Below, piece by piece: positions 6,741 to 13,328 of a stretch of 13,328 nt of DNA (position 1 is the first letter of the stretch; each line of letters starts with the position of its first letter). The stretch is taken from positions 1-13,328 of the forward strand of contig JAFDJF010000123.1 of NCBI GenBank assembly GCA_019307645.1. Reading direction: 5' to 3'. The stretch is from Deltaproteobacteria bacterium. GTDB lineage: Bacteria; Desulfobacterota; DSM-4660; Desulfatiglandales; Desulfatiglandaceae. The position numbers and the translations under genes were made by a program. Under the pieces are notes generated by a model. That model was not told the DNA's origin. It ran no database searches and was given only the letters and a program-made list of their open reading frames with translations.

Positions 6741-9194
6741 TTATACATCATATCTTAATTGGTTACTATTCCTCGTCACTACTAAACTCCGTAATCCGCT
6801 CACACTGCAGAGATAGAAAATAAGCCAGACACTCCGCACAGTTCTTGAACTCCGGCTGGCTGAATTCCTTCCAGCCGCCGCGACGACAGTCTGAAATCCC
6901 TTCTGTGATGACTGTCTTTTCCAATTCTGGTCGGAATAATGCGGCGAATTCGGGTTTGCGGAGATGGAATATGTGAGTATGCCTTTACACGTCGGGCCGT
7001 CATCTGTGAATTCGGTCGCCAGAATCCAGCTTGAACTGGAGCCTGTGACTTCTGGATAGCCTCCTGCGCCCTCGAAGTCAGGATCAGATTCGATTTTATT
7101 GAAGACTCCGCAACCTTCAACTCCCCCGTGGATGGGAATCACCTCGCCGTTTCGTGTTACCGTTTGCAGATCACCCAGGCGAGCTTCCAGGGGGATGCCT
7201 GCGTCACGGAGTTTCTGCACAGCCTTTGCCAGTGCCTGTAATGCCTCCGGATTATCGGTGGTATCCAGTCCCCGCGGGGTTCCCAGGGGATCGGCTGGGT
7301 CGAAAGGCACTGTATAATTCAGTACAGAGGGCAGAACCCGGACGTAGCCGCCTCCGCCAGCCTCGTTGGCCTCCCGAATAAACTCCCGGAAGAGGTGCGC
7401 GCCCCGGCTGTCAAGATTCGCGTGCAGATCCCAGTCAGCCAGTACAGAGCAGGCTTCGCTGATATCCACTGTCGAGATAACATTGCCGTCGACATCCAGG
7501 ATATCCACAATTGGATTATCCTCACAAAGAGTGACCAGGTCGTCGCGCAGCAGCTGACCAGTATAATTCTGATTGCTCAGCGCGATGTGCAACAGTTGAT
7601 CCAGCGTGAACTCATTGTTGCCGCCGAGACCGTCGCTGCCATCCAGCCGCTCCTGCACCATCTTCAGTGCGGAGCGTGTGCGCAGTGTCCGTTCCGTGTC
7701 TACTTTTCCAAGGCTTGGATTGAAGCCTGTTAACGGCTCATTCGGGTTGGTCAGCCAGTAGCTGTCGTTGGAATTGAGGACGTAATCATACCGGAACAGG
7801 GAGGGAAGCTGGTCAGGAGGATAAATTCCGGGCGCTGCAGCGTCCGGATCATCGCACCACTGGCAATCCGAAGACGACCCAACCATTACAGAACCCTGGA
7901 AGCACCAGAAGGGAACATCAGTCATGTTCGCGAGTGGACCCAGATCTCCGAAGAGCACTTCGCCGGAGGAGTCCGCTGCAATCGTGTAAGTTGTGTCGAT
8001 CTGGTACTTGTCGTGCACTTCCTTCAGATCACGCACCGATTCTGTCTGGTATTTGGCAATCGCGGCATAGAGGTTTCGGTCACCTTCATCAGCGAGTCTG
8101 AGGGCAAATGCCATACCGGGCATCCAGGGGAATAACCCCCCGACAACAAATCCAAAATGGGTCGAATAAAACGTATGCGTTTGCTCTCCCAAGGAGCCAT
8201 CAGGATTTAGCACTGATACCGTGACCTCTTCGGTGATCATATCATACGGCACATTGTCCATTTTATAGACTGTGGGATTGGCGTTATCAAGCTGGAGCAT
8301 ATAGAACGCGTAGCGCTGGGCCGGGGATACGGTATTGGTCCAGGCCACGTGCTCGGTCGTTCCAAAACCCACATTGGCCCGGTCAAGTACGGTTGCCCCC
8401 AGCATGTTCATTACGCCGGGGATTGTCTGATGGATCCCTGTTCCAGACCAGATCATGTGGGGATTGGCGAGTAGCATGCCTTTTCCGCTTTTCGTGGCAT
8501 CCCGTCCCAGCGCCAGGCCATTACTGCCCTTATCGTATGGGTTTCCCAGGGCCGCAAATTGCATTTGCAGGTTCTGCACGGCATTCGTTGCCCGTGCAAG
8601 GGATGTTGATTTGGACCGCACAGAGGCTGTCCCTGTAGCCGGCGGTGTGGCGGCAACAATCAGAGGATGAAAATTCGGCAGCCAGAAAGGCATGGTGTTG
8701 ATGCGTTTGACGTCATCGACGCTGATTTCACCCACCCACTCGGCATATTGGCAGTTCGGGTCGGAGATATTGTCCACACCGGTGTCTCGGATGTACCGGT
8801 TATACCCGGCCGCATATCCGCGGAACAGGGCTTCGAACTCCGGGGGAATCTCCTGGTCTGCCAGGCCCCGGTCGATCATCAGTTTATAGAAAAAATCACT
8901 GTTTAGATTTTCATTGTTTTCACCCGGGCCAAAGTAGCGTGAGAGTTCTCCCCTGTGTTTGAGAATACTTTCCGCCAGCAGGCAGATATTGTCCTCAGCC
9001 GCAGCGTATCCGGTACCGAAACCCAGACTGGCAAAGTCTTTTGCCTTGATGTGCGGAATCCCCCCTGCCGTCCGCCTGATTTCCGCCTTATAGACCGGCT
9101 TGGATTTTTTGCAGCCAACGGCAAAAACCATGAGTGCCGACAACAGGAGTACGATAAAGAGTCGCGAGGTGCCACTTAATTTTGTCGATTTCAT
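6741..9194 (-). CDS. Penicillin acylase-family (Ntn) amidohydrolase, probable lipoprotein; 3' frameshift
   Basis: Ntn-hydrolases of this family (penicillin acylase, PvdQ, aculeacin acylase) cleave amide bonds of acyl chains and are made as precursors that cut themselves into two chains. The N-terminus has a basic start and hydrophobic core (RLFIVLLLSALMVFAV) ending in AVGC, an imperfect lipobox with Cys28. The alpha-chain region RRTAGGIPHIKAKDFASLGFGTGYA is typical. Self-cleavage is expected before Ser224 in KGSNGLALG, followed by NPHMIW (His246) and NSNDSYWLTNP (474-484), which carries the expected oxyanion-hole Asn. Start: ATG at 9194 with AGGAG 8 bases upstream. After SPHYSDQ (residue 756) the annotated frame turns into low-complexity Ser/Arg sequence. 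Restoring one base at about 6924-6926 would continue as a 52-residue tail ending in EFSSDEE, stop at 6766-6768. Substrate is unknown: beta-lactam, acyl-homoserine lactone or lipopeptide are all possible. Confidence 0.9.
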   Translation of the reverse strand: MKSTKLSGTSRLFIVLLLSALMVFAVGCKKSKPVYKAEIRRTAGGIPHIKAKDFASLGFGTGYAAAEDNICLLAESILKHRGELSRYFGPGENNENLNSDFFYKLMIDRGLADQEIPPEFEALFRGYAAGYNRYIRDTGVDNISDPNCQYAEWVGEISVDDVKRINTMPFWLPNFHPLIVAATPPATGTASVRSKSTSLARATNAVQNLQMQFAALGNPYDKGSNGLALGRDATKSGKGMLLANPHMIWSGTGIHQTIPGVMNMLGATVLDRANVGFGTTEHVAWTNTVSPAQRYAFYMLQLDNANPTVYKMDNVPYDMITEEVTVSVLNPDGSLGEQTHTFYSTHFGFVVGGLFPWMPGMAFALRLADEGDRNLYAAIAKYQTESVRDLKEVHDKYQIDTTYTIAADSSGEVLFGDLGPLANMTDVPFWCFQGSVMVGSSSDCQWCDDPDAAAPGIYPPDQLPSLFRYDYVLNSNDSYWLTNPNEPLTGFNPSLGKVDTERTLRTRSALKMVQERLDGSDGLGGNNEFTLDQLLHIALSNQNYTGQLLRDDLVTLCEDNPIVDILDVDGNVISTVDISEACSVLADWDLHANLDSRGAHLFREFIREANEAGGGGYVRVLPSVLNYTVPFDPADPLGTPRGLDTTDNPEALQALAKAVQKLRDAGIPLEARLGDLQTVTRNGEVIPIHGGVEGCGVFNKIESDPDFEGAGGYPEVTGSSSSWILATEFTDDGPTCKGILTYSISANPNSPHYSDQNWKRQSSQKGFQTVVAAAGRNSASRSSRTVRSVWLIFYLCSVSGLRSLVVTRNSNQLRYDV

Positions 9195-9530
9195 TTTAAT
9201 ATCTCCTACCTGGGGGTTAATAAGCAGCTGTCCAATAACATTTGAGAAAATGGCTGATGTTAGCGGATAGATTCATGGCAAGTCGGCTTAAAGGCCGTTA
9301 AACGTGGCAAGATTGTGTTTTTGTGAAGATTTTTAGTAAATTTTGAATATTTAAAATATGAATAGCGGAAATATGTTAGAAATACAACACAAATTTATTG
9401 CCAAGCTACTCTTTTCCTTGATTGTCTTATTTTATATGAAAAAAGTTAAAAACATGCTGGGTTTCCTGGTAAAATTTGTGCCCCTAATATAGAATATTAA
9501 AAAAATGGATTCTTTAAGCCCGAGGACACT
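9195..9530. other. AT-rich divergent intergenic region
   Basis: These 336 bases separate the acylase (leftward) from the 78-aa gene (rightward). The acylase ribosome binding site AGGAG lies at 9203-9207. A small inverted repeat CGGC/GCCG (9284-9287 with 9294-9297) and an A/T palindrome around 9346-9358 are visible. The rest, especially 9310-9440, is strongly AT-rich, as expected of a promoter region. I found no sigma70 hexamer pair or -24/-12 element good enough to call, and no tRNA or terminator. Confidence 0.45.
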
Positions 9531-9767
9531 ATGCCAGTCAATGGCAAAAAAGATAGAGAGATTAAGGTCATTGCCTATTCCGGCTATAAGGCAAATGAAC
9601 GACCTGTCTATTTTATGCTGGATCGTAACAAAAAGACAGTCGAGGAAATCCTGAACCGGTGGTACGGTCCGGATCATGATTATTTCAAGGTCCTTGCAGA
9701 TGATGGATGCATGTATTTGCTCAAAAGGCACAGATCTTTGGATTGCTGGTATTGTGAAGAGGCGTGA
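9531..9767 (+). CDS. Small conserved-type cytoplasmic protein, unknown function (78 aa)
   Basis: The product is a small soluble protein with a compact, protein-like sequence. It starts with a beta-like segment IKVIAYSGYKANERPVYFML (about 11-30), followed by a helix (KKTVEEILNRWYG) and a second beta segment (DYFKVLADDGCMYLLKRH), and ends in a CWYC motif (72-75). The pattern VIAYSGYx(n)RP...RWYGPD...YFKV.ADDG..Y.L recalls small uncharacterised proteins found repeatedly in deltaproteobacterial genomes; this is from memory and gives no function. The ATG has GAGG at 9522-9525, 5 bases upstream. Its TGA abuts the TGA of the opposite 399-aa gene, leaving no room for a terminator between them. Confidence 0.75.
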   Translation: MPVNGKKDREIKVIAYSGYKANERPVYFMLDRNKKTVEEILNRWYGPDHDYFKVLADDGCMYLLKRHRSLDCWYCEEA

Positions 9768-10967
9768 TCAGTCTTCCGTCGTGTAGACCCAGTCATAACT
9801 GATGGGTTTTGCATTCAGGACGTCACTTCTGGGATGGAGAAATCCGTCCCTCAATTTGAGCCAGTTGTAGGCGGGTTTCACCTTTCTGAGTTTTCCGTCT
9901 TCGGGGGGTTTGGCGTAAGGGGTGTGATTGTAATATGCTTCCGAAATTCCTATATAAAATCTTTTTGCCGGGTAAAGATAGGCCGATTTGAACTCGTCGG
10001 GCGCCATGCCTTCCTTACCAGCCAGGGCTTCGACCTGTTTTTTTGAAAATTGTATAAGAAAATACTTTGATACGGCTCTTTCGGAATATTTGTACATGGC
10101 CCGCGATTCTGAACTGGAGACAAAGATTGTGGAGATGCAATCCAGGCTGTTTAAAAGCTGAGCTGCAATCAGTCCTGCGGTACGCCTTCCTCCCACGCTG
10201 TGATGGCATCCGTAATTTTCAAAGAGCTTGTTCTGGAGAATGCGTGCCTCTTTTTCTCCGTTCTCGTGCAGGTTGTTTTGAATATATCTGAGATGTTTGG
10301 CCAGGTCTTCGGCTGCATCAGCAATGGGCCAGTCAATTTTGACGTGAAAATGACTGAGGGAATATCGATTTTTCTTTTTAATTGTAGGGTCCTGTTGTAG
10401 GAGCAATGCGTAATCTACGTCTATTAATTCCTCGATGAAATCCAGGAAACCGGGATTATCAAAATAGCGAAGGTTGTGATGGAACCGCTTGTAGAGTGAG
10501 TAGTTGGCAATATACTCAAGGTTTTTCTTAACGACTTTGTTCTCACGAAAAAATCGGAGATAATTCTTCAATTCTGGGCTGACAATGCCTTCACAGAAAA
10601 TGACGATAAAGGTGTTAAATAATTCAGATTCCTTTTCCATTTTTTTTGATTTCGGCTTCAACTCACTTTTTTCAAGAAAGCTGTAGTCGATCCCGTTTTT
10701 CTGGTAATTGTAAAAGGAATCTATGAGGGATAGCTTCATTAACCGGCGTTCGAGCGCGTCTCTCAATATTTCGTAAAGCGAACGCCGGAGCTTTTCGTAG
10801 TAATTAAGCCGTTCTCTATATCTCCACATAGGCAAGTAGGTAAAAAATAGATGGGTGAGGTTTCTTAAAACTGCCTGTTGGGTAGTCTTGTACTTGAGGT
10901 GCCCGGGTGCAGAAAGGCCTTGAAAGGACGCCGGTCCTTTCATATGGGCGTGGGCAGACACCAGCAT
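9768..10967 (-). CDS. Protein of unknown function (399 aa)
   Basis: I do not recognise this protein. It is soluble, rich in Tyr, Lys, Phe and Leu, and probably mostly helical. There is no signal peptide and no convincing membrane span. Visible segments are a basic N-terminal helical part with YRERLNYYEKLRRSLYEIL (about 50-68), a Lys-rich linker (ELKPKSKKMEKESE), HFHVKIDWPIADAAEDLAKH, and a Gly/His-rich stretch NYGCHHSVGGRRTAGLIAAQ that could be a binding loop. The C-terminal third is basic with many aromatics. Codon use and unbroken length make it a credible gene. The ATG at 10967 lacks a ribosome binding site, but a very good promoter places transcription start only about 9 bases upstream, so initiation may be nearly leaderless; Met9 or Met47 are other starts, also without one. 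It is a single-gene unit between divergent rpmF and the convergent 78-aa gene. Confidence 0.75.
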   Translation of the reverse strand: MLVSAHAHMKGPASFQGLSAPGHLKYKTTQQAVLRNLTHLFFTYLPMWRYRERLNYYEKLRRSLYEILRDALERRLMKLSLIDSFYNYQKNGIDYSFLEKSELKPKSKKMEKESELFNTFIVIFCEGIVSPELKNYLRFFRENKVVKKNLEYIANYSLYKRFHHNLRYFDNPGFLDFIEELIDVDYALLLQQDPTIKKKNRYSLSHFHVKIDWPIADAAEDLAKHLRYIQNNLHENGEKEARILQNKLFENYGCHHSVGGRRTAGLIAAQLLNSLDCISTIFVSSSESRAMYKYSERAVSKYFLIQFSKKQVEALAGKEGMAPDEFKSAYLYPAKRFYIGISEAYYNHTPYAKPPEDGKLRKVKPAYNWLKLRDGFLHPRSDVLNAKPISYDWVYTTED

Positions 10968-10982
10968 GGATAATTGGTTGGA

Positions 10983-11011
10983 AATATAATAGAAAAGGTC
11001 ATAACTGTCAA
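10983..11011 (-). promoter_or_regulatory. Sigma70-type promoter of the 399-aa gene
   Basis: Read on the minus strand, TTGACA (11011-11006) is followed after exactly 17 bases by TATATT (10988-10983). The -35 box is perfect and the -10 box is one base from TATAAT. The expected start is near 10976, about 9 bases before the ATG at 10967, giving an unusually short leader with no Shine-Dalgarno sequence. Confidence 0.75.
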
Positions 11012-11097
11012 GGGAAAAAAGAAAATTTATAAATCTATGCCTCGTGCTTTTGTATATTTTTTTCGCCCATGAGTAAACCAGGAATAGATTAATTCTC

Positions 11098-11125
11098 TTG
11101 ACAAAAGGCAGACGGTTTATATACT
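11098..11125 (+). promoter_or_regulatory. Sigma70-type promoter of rpmF-plsX
   Basis: TTGACA (11098-11103) and TATACT (11120-11125) are separated by 16 bases. Transcription would begin near 11132, giving a leader of about 187 bases before the rpmF ATG at 11319. The leader would contain the whole of repeat copy 2. Confidence 0.75.
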
Positions 11126-11157
11126 CACAAGTTTAATTTAATCATAGAGTAGGGAAC

Positions 11158-11290
11158 ACGAAAACTAGGATTTTTCGTTCAGACACTAAATATGCTATGC
11201 ATTTAACGGGGTAAACAGGAATACAGGTCGTATTTTGAAGCGTAAAATCTGATCCTGACGCAGGGATTGGGCAAGAGAGGACGTTTTGAA
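11158..11290 (+). repeat. Structured dispersed repeat, copy 2, in the rpmF leader
   Basis: This is the partner of the block at 1-141. It has the identical 20-base core (11159-11178), a hairpin at 11158-11164/11172-11178, a second at 11220-11224/11230-11234 with a different 5-base loop, and a third at 11253-11257/11261-11265 around loop ACG. In the third stem, the T-A pair of copy 1 (98-108) is C-G here (11254-11264) and the A-T pair (97-109) is T-G here, so pairing survives base change. The 17-bp outer helix of copy 1 is mostly lost: only 11161-11165 with 11283-11287 still pair. Bases 11172-11186 are the exact complement of copy 1 bases 1-15. The block ends about 28 bases before the rpmF start codon and lies downstream of a strong promoter, so it should be transcribed as 5' leader. 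Confidence 0.7.
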
Positions 11291-11318
11291 GCTGCCTCGC
11301 TATGGAGAATATTAAATT

Positions 11319-11501
11319 ATGCCAGTACCTAAAAAGAAAAAATCAAAGTCCAAACGGGATATGCGGCGATCTCACGACAGCATCAAAATGCCCAATATTG
11401 TCACTTGTCCTCAATGTCATGAACCCGTATTGCCCCACCATGTATGTCTTGAGTGCGGGACCTATAATGGCAAGACCATAATTAAGACTGAAGAGAAATA
11501 G
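11319..11501 (+). CDS. rpmF: 50S ribosomal protein L32
   Basis: A structural protein of the large ribosomal subunit, 60 residues, the usual size. The N-terminus [19 protein letters not shown] is the standard basic L32 leader. CPQC (about 30-33) and CLEC (about 43-46) form the four-cysteine zinc ribbon, so this is the zinc-containing form. The ATG has GGAG at 11304-11307, 11 bases upstream. It is followed after one base by plsX, a classic pairing, and is preceded by a long leader holding repeat copy 2. Confidence 0.96.
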   Translation: MPVPKKKKSKSKRDMRRSHDSIKMPNIVTCPQCHEPVLPHHVCLECGTYNGKTIIKTEEK

Positions 11502-11502
11502 T

Positions 11503-12483
11503 ATGAACATAGCCGTGGACGCTATGGGTGGAGACCATGCTCCACACGTGGCTGTACTGGGTGCGGTTCAAGCTGCTTCTGAACTGGGTATCGATATCAC
11601 CCTTGTTGGGGACAGGGAGGTTGTGGTCAAAGAATTGGCGCACCTTCCGTCTGCGGATCATATCACCGTTCATCACTGTGAAGAAGCGGTACAAATGGAC
11701 GAACTCCCTCTAAAGGCGGTTCGTCAAAAAAAAAACGCGTCCATAAGGGTCGCCTTTGATCTTGTAAAAAAAGGAATATCCGATGCGGTGGTCAGTGCGG
11801 GGAATTCCGGCGCGACTCTGGCTTCCGGAGTTGTGATCCTTGGCCGATTAGACGGCGTGGAGAGACCCGCCATTGCAAGCGTATTTCCTGGCGAAAAGGG
11901 CTATGTGATCCTTATTGACGTTGGGGCCAATGTCGACTGCCGCCCAACCCATCTCTTTCAGTTCGGCGTGATGGCCCATGCCTTTGCCGGCTCATGTCTG
12001 GGCATGGTAAATCCTTCAATCGGCCTGTTAAGTATTGGTGAAGAAGGCTCCAAAGGTAATGAACTGGTCCGTCTGACAAGGGGTTTATATGAGGAAAGCC
12101 CACTGAATTTCATAGGAAATGTAGAAGGTCGTGATATTTTTTCCGGCGATGTGGAAATCATCGTATGTGACGGTTTTGTGGGGAATGTGGCTTTAAAGCT
12201 TAGCGAAGGGATGGGCGAGGCCGTAACAAAGTTGTTAAGCACGGAACTGAAGAGTTCTTTTTTGGGTCGGGCTGCGCTGCTGTTTGGGCGTCGTTCTCTC
12301 GACAGTTTTAAAAGAAAATTGAATTACGAAGAATACGGCGGCGCGCCCCTTTTGGGAATAAACGGAGTGGGAATTGTATGCCATGGACAATCTTCCCCCA
12401 GCGCCATAAAAAATGCCATCAGGCTCGCTGTTCACTATGTGAACAATGGATTGTTGGAGAAGATGCGGGAACAACGGTTTTGA
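11503..12483 (+). CDS. plsX: Phosphate acyltransferase PlsX
   Basis: PlsX converts acyl-ACP and inorganic phosphate into acyl-phosphate, the donor used by PlsY in phosphatidic acid synthesis; it is a peripheral membrane enzyme. The start MNIAVDAMGGDHAP is the family signature. Other landmarks are the run VVSAGNSGATLASGV (about 94-108), IDVGANVDCRP (about 139-149), SIGEEGSKGNELVR (about 176-189), VEGRDIFSGDVEIIVCDGFVGNVALK (about 208-233) and the end part GGAPLLGINGVGIVCHGQSS (about 278-297). Length, 326 residues, is normal. The ATG lies one base after the rpmF stop, with GAAGAG in the rpmF tail as a ribosome binding site, suggesting translational coupling. fabH and fabD, which often follow, are absent; fabG comes 101 bases later. 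Confidence 0.96.
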   Translation: MNIAVDAMGGDHAPHVAVLGAVQAASELGIDITLVGDREVVVKELAHLPSADHITVHHCEEAVQMDELPLKAVRQKKNASIRVAFDLVKKGISDAVVSAGNSGATLASGVVILGRLDGVERPAIASVFPGEKGYVILIDVGANVDCRPTHLFQFGVMAHAFAGSCLGMVNPSIGLLSIGEEGSKGNELVRLTRGLYEESPLNFIGNVEGRDIFSGDVEIIVCDGFVGNVALKLSEGMGEAVTKLLSTELKSSFLGRAALLFGRRSLDSFKRKLNYEEYGGAPLLGINGVGIVCHGQSSPSAIKNAIRLAVHYVNNGLLEKMREQRF

Positions 12484-12560
12484 TTGATGATTTGAGATTG
12501 ACCTTTGAACCTGAGTCGTTACAAAAGATCCCCTGAATCACCAATCATAAATCACCAATC
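12482..12560. repeat. 19-bp imperfect inverted repeat between plsX and fabG
   Basis: The arms 12482-12500 and 12542-12560 are complementary at 16 of 19 positions, plus one G-U, around a 41-base loop. The left arm overlaps the plsX stop codon. There is no T-run after it (GAAAATGAAA follows), so it does not look like an intrinsic terminator and fabG may still be read from the plsX transcript. It is built of short ATTGATGATTTGA-like words common in intergenic repeats. Confidence 0.65.
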
Positions 12561-12584
12561 GAAAATGAAATAGAGGTAGCTGAT

Positions 12585-13328
12585 ATGGGCGATTCTGAAA
12601 CTAGAGTTGTCGTGATTACGGGAGGTTCCAAAGGAATTGGCCGCTCTGTGGCCTTCAAATTTGCAGAAGAGAAAGCTCGGATCGTTATTATGCATTATGA
12701 TCCGGATGACACCGCCTCGGAAGAGACCCTGGACGCTCTGGCGCAGAAAGGTGTTGAGGCGGAAAGCCACAGGGTGGATGTGTCTTCTTTTGAGGCTGTC
12801 GAAACCTTATTTAAAGATGTGCTTTCAAGATTCAAAAGAGTCGATGCCCTTATAAATAACGCCGGCATCACCAAGGATACGCTTTTGATGCGAATGTCTG
12901 AAGCGGACTGGGATGCTGTCATCAATGTTAATCTTAAGAGTGTCTTTAACTGCACCCAGGCAATCATCAGGCCTATGGTCAAGCAGCGAAGCGGCAAAAT
13001 TGTAAACATCTCTTCTGTCGTCGGGCAGATAGGAAACGCCGGGCAGGCCAACTATTCTGCGTCAAAGGCCGGGATCATGGGATTTACCAAAACTGTGGCA
13101 AGGGAAGTGGCTGCAAGGGGTATAAATGTAAATGCCGTTGCTCCCGGCTTCATTGATACGGAAATGACGGCCGTGCTTTCAGAAAAAATCAAGGAAAATT
13201 TTGTCCAGCAGATACCATTAGGAAAACTTGGCAAGCCGGAGGATGTGGCCGAGGCGGTGTACTGGCTTTGCTCCGGTGCAGCGGCATATATTACGGGCCA
13301 GGTTATTCATGTGAGTGGCGGGATGTAT
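12585..13328 (+). CDS. fabG: 3-oxoacyl-ACP reductase FabG (3' end cut by window)
   Basis: FabG is an NADPH-dependent short-chain dehydrogenase that reduces 3-oxoacyl-ACP in the fatty-acid elongation cycle. Seen here are the cofactor motif TGGSKGIG (12-19), NNAG (91-94), and the catalytic set Ser144 (NISS), Tyr157 and Lys161 (YSASK). PGFIDTEMT (188-196) and the ending ITGQVIHVSGGMY are typical of FabG proper rather than a generic SDR. The window ends after codon 248 without a stop; FabG proteins are usually about 246-250 residues, so only one or a few codons should be missing. The ATG has AGAGGT at 12572-12577, 7 bases upstream. Its place behind rpmF-plsX supports the fatty-acid assignment; acpP and fabF are expected just beyond the window. 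Confidence 0.93.
   Translation, partial: MGDSETRVVVITGGSKGIGRSVAFKFAEEKARIVIMHYDPDDTASEETLDALAQKGVEAESHRVDVSSFEAVETLFKDVLSRFKRVDALINNAGITKDTLLMRMSEADWDAVINVNLKSVFNCTQAIIRPMVKQRSGKIVNISSVVGQIGNAGQANYSASKAGIMGFTKTVAREVAARGINVNAVAPGFIDTEMTAVLSEKIKENFVQQIPLGKLGKPEDVAEAVYWLCSGAAAYITGQVIHVSGGMY

Larger units (their letters stand above)
10968..11318. other. Divergent promoter region between the 399-aa gene and rpmF
   Basis: This 351-base gap contains, left to right, the leftward promoter (10983-11011), about 85 bases of AT-rich sequence with nothing recognised, the rightward promoter (11098-11125), repeat copy 2 (about 11158-11290) and the rpmF ribosome binding site. No open frame or tRNA is seen. 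Confidence 0.7.

Noticed and set aside
6564..6758. 64-codon plus-strand frame upstream of gltX
   Set aside because: It crosses the acylase terminator and overlaps its 3' end, has no ribosome binding site and no protein-like pattern.
9472..9486. Sigma54-like element upstream of the 78-aa gene (CTGGTAAAATTTGTG)
   Set aside because: The GG is present but the downstream GC dinucleotide is missing and the match to TGGCAC-N5-TTGC is poor.
10130..10210. Fic-like motif in the 399-aa protein (CHHSVGGRRTAGLIAAQ against HPFxxGNGRTxR)
   Set aside because: The catalytic His is out of register, the Phe and Asn are missing, and nothing else in the protein resembles a Fic domain.

Overview
The window looks like a chromosomal stretch from a Gram-negative, mesophilic anaerobe, most likely a sulfate reducer or relative in Desulfobacterota (the former Deltaproteobacteria). 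This is inferred from gene content (an acyl-CoA dehydrogenase with a long C-terminal tail, a Ski2-like helicase, a lipoprotein-type penicillin acylase homologue, the order rpmF-plsX-fabG) and from the many short intergenic repeats. No 16S rRNA or other taxonomic marker is present. No tRNA, rRNA, CRISPR array, transposase or phage gene was seen.

Layout. 1-141: a structured repeat (copy 1), then a plus-strand run of a small 86-aa protein (166-426), an acyl-CoA dehydrogenase (505-2124) and a Ski2-like DEAH helicase (2194-4914). A strong inverted repeat overlaps the acyl-CoA dehydrogenase stop codon. Convergent to these, on the minus strand, is gltX (glutamyl-tRNA synthetase, 5043-6452). Upstream of it, on the same strand, is a secreted penicillin/acyl-homoserine-lactone acylase homologue (6741-9194) with its own terminator and a probable frameshift near the 3' end. 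A 336-base AT-rich gap separates it from a divergent 78-aa gene (9531-9767). That gene meets an unrecognised 399-aa minus-strand gene (9768-10967) stop codon to stop codon. A 351-base gap then carries two outward-facing sigma70-type promoters and a second copy of the structured repeat. The window closes with the lipid/ribosome cluster rpmF (11319-11501), plsX (11503-12483) and fabG (12585 to the window edge, nearly complete).

How the genes work together. rpmF-plsX-fabG is the familiar cluster linking ribosomal protein L32 to phospholipid and fatty-acid synthesis. Here fabH and fabD are not between plsX and fabG. The acyl-CoA dehydrogenase belongs to fatty-acid or aromatic/alkyl acid oxidation, but nothing next to it fixes its substrate. 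The helicase, GluRS and acylase look like independent units.

The most interesting signal is the pair of same-orientation repeat copies (1-141 and about 11158-11290). Each ends about 25-30 bases before the start codon of a small gene. Both share short hairpins, and one stem is kept by paired base changes. Copy 2 lies inside the predicted 5' leader of rpmF-plsX, so a leader RNA is possible. A dispersed, MITE-like palindromic repeat is the main alternative.
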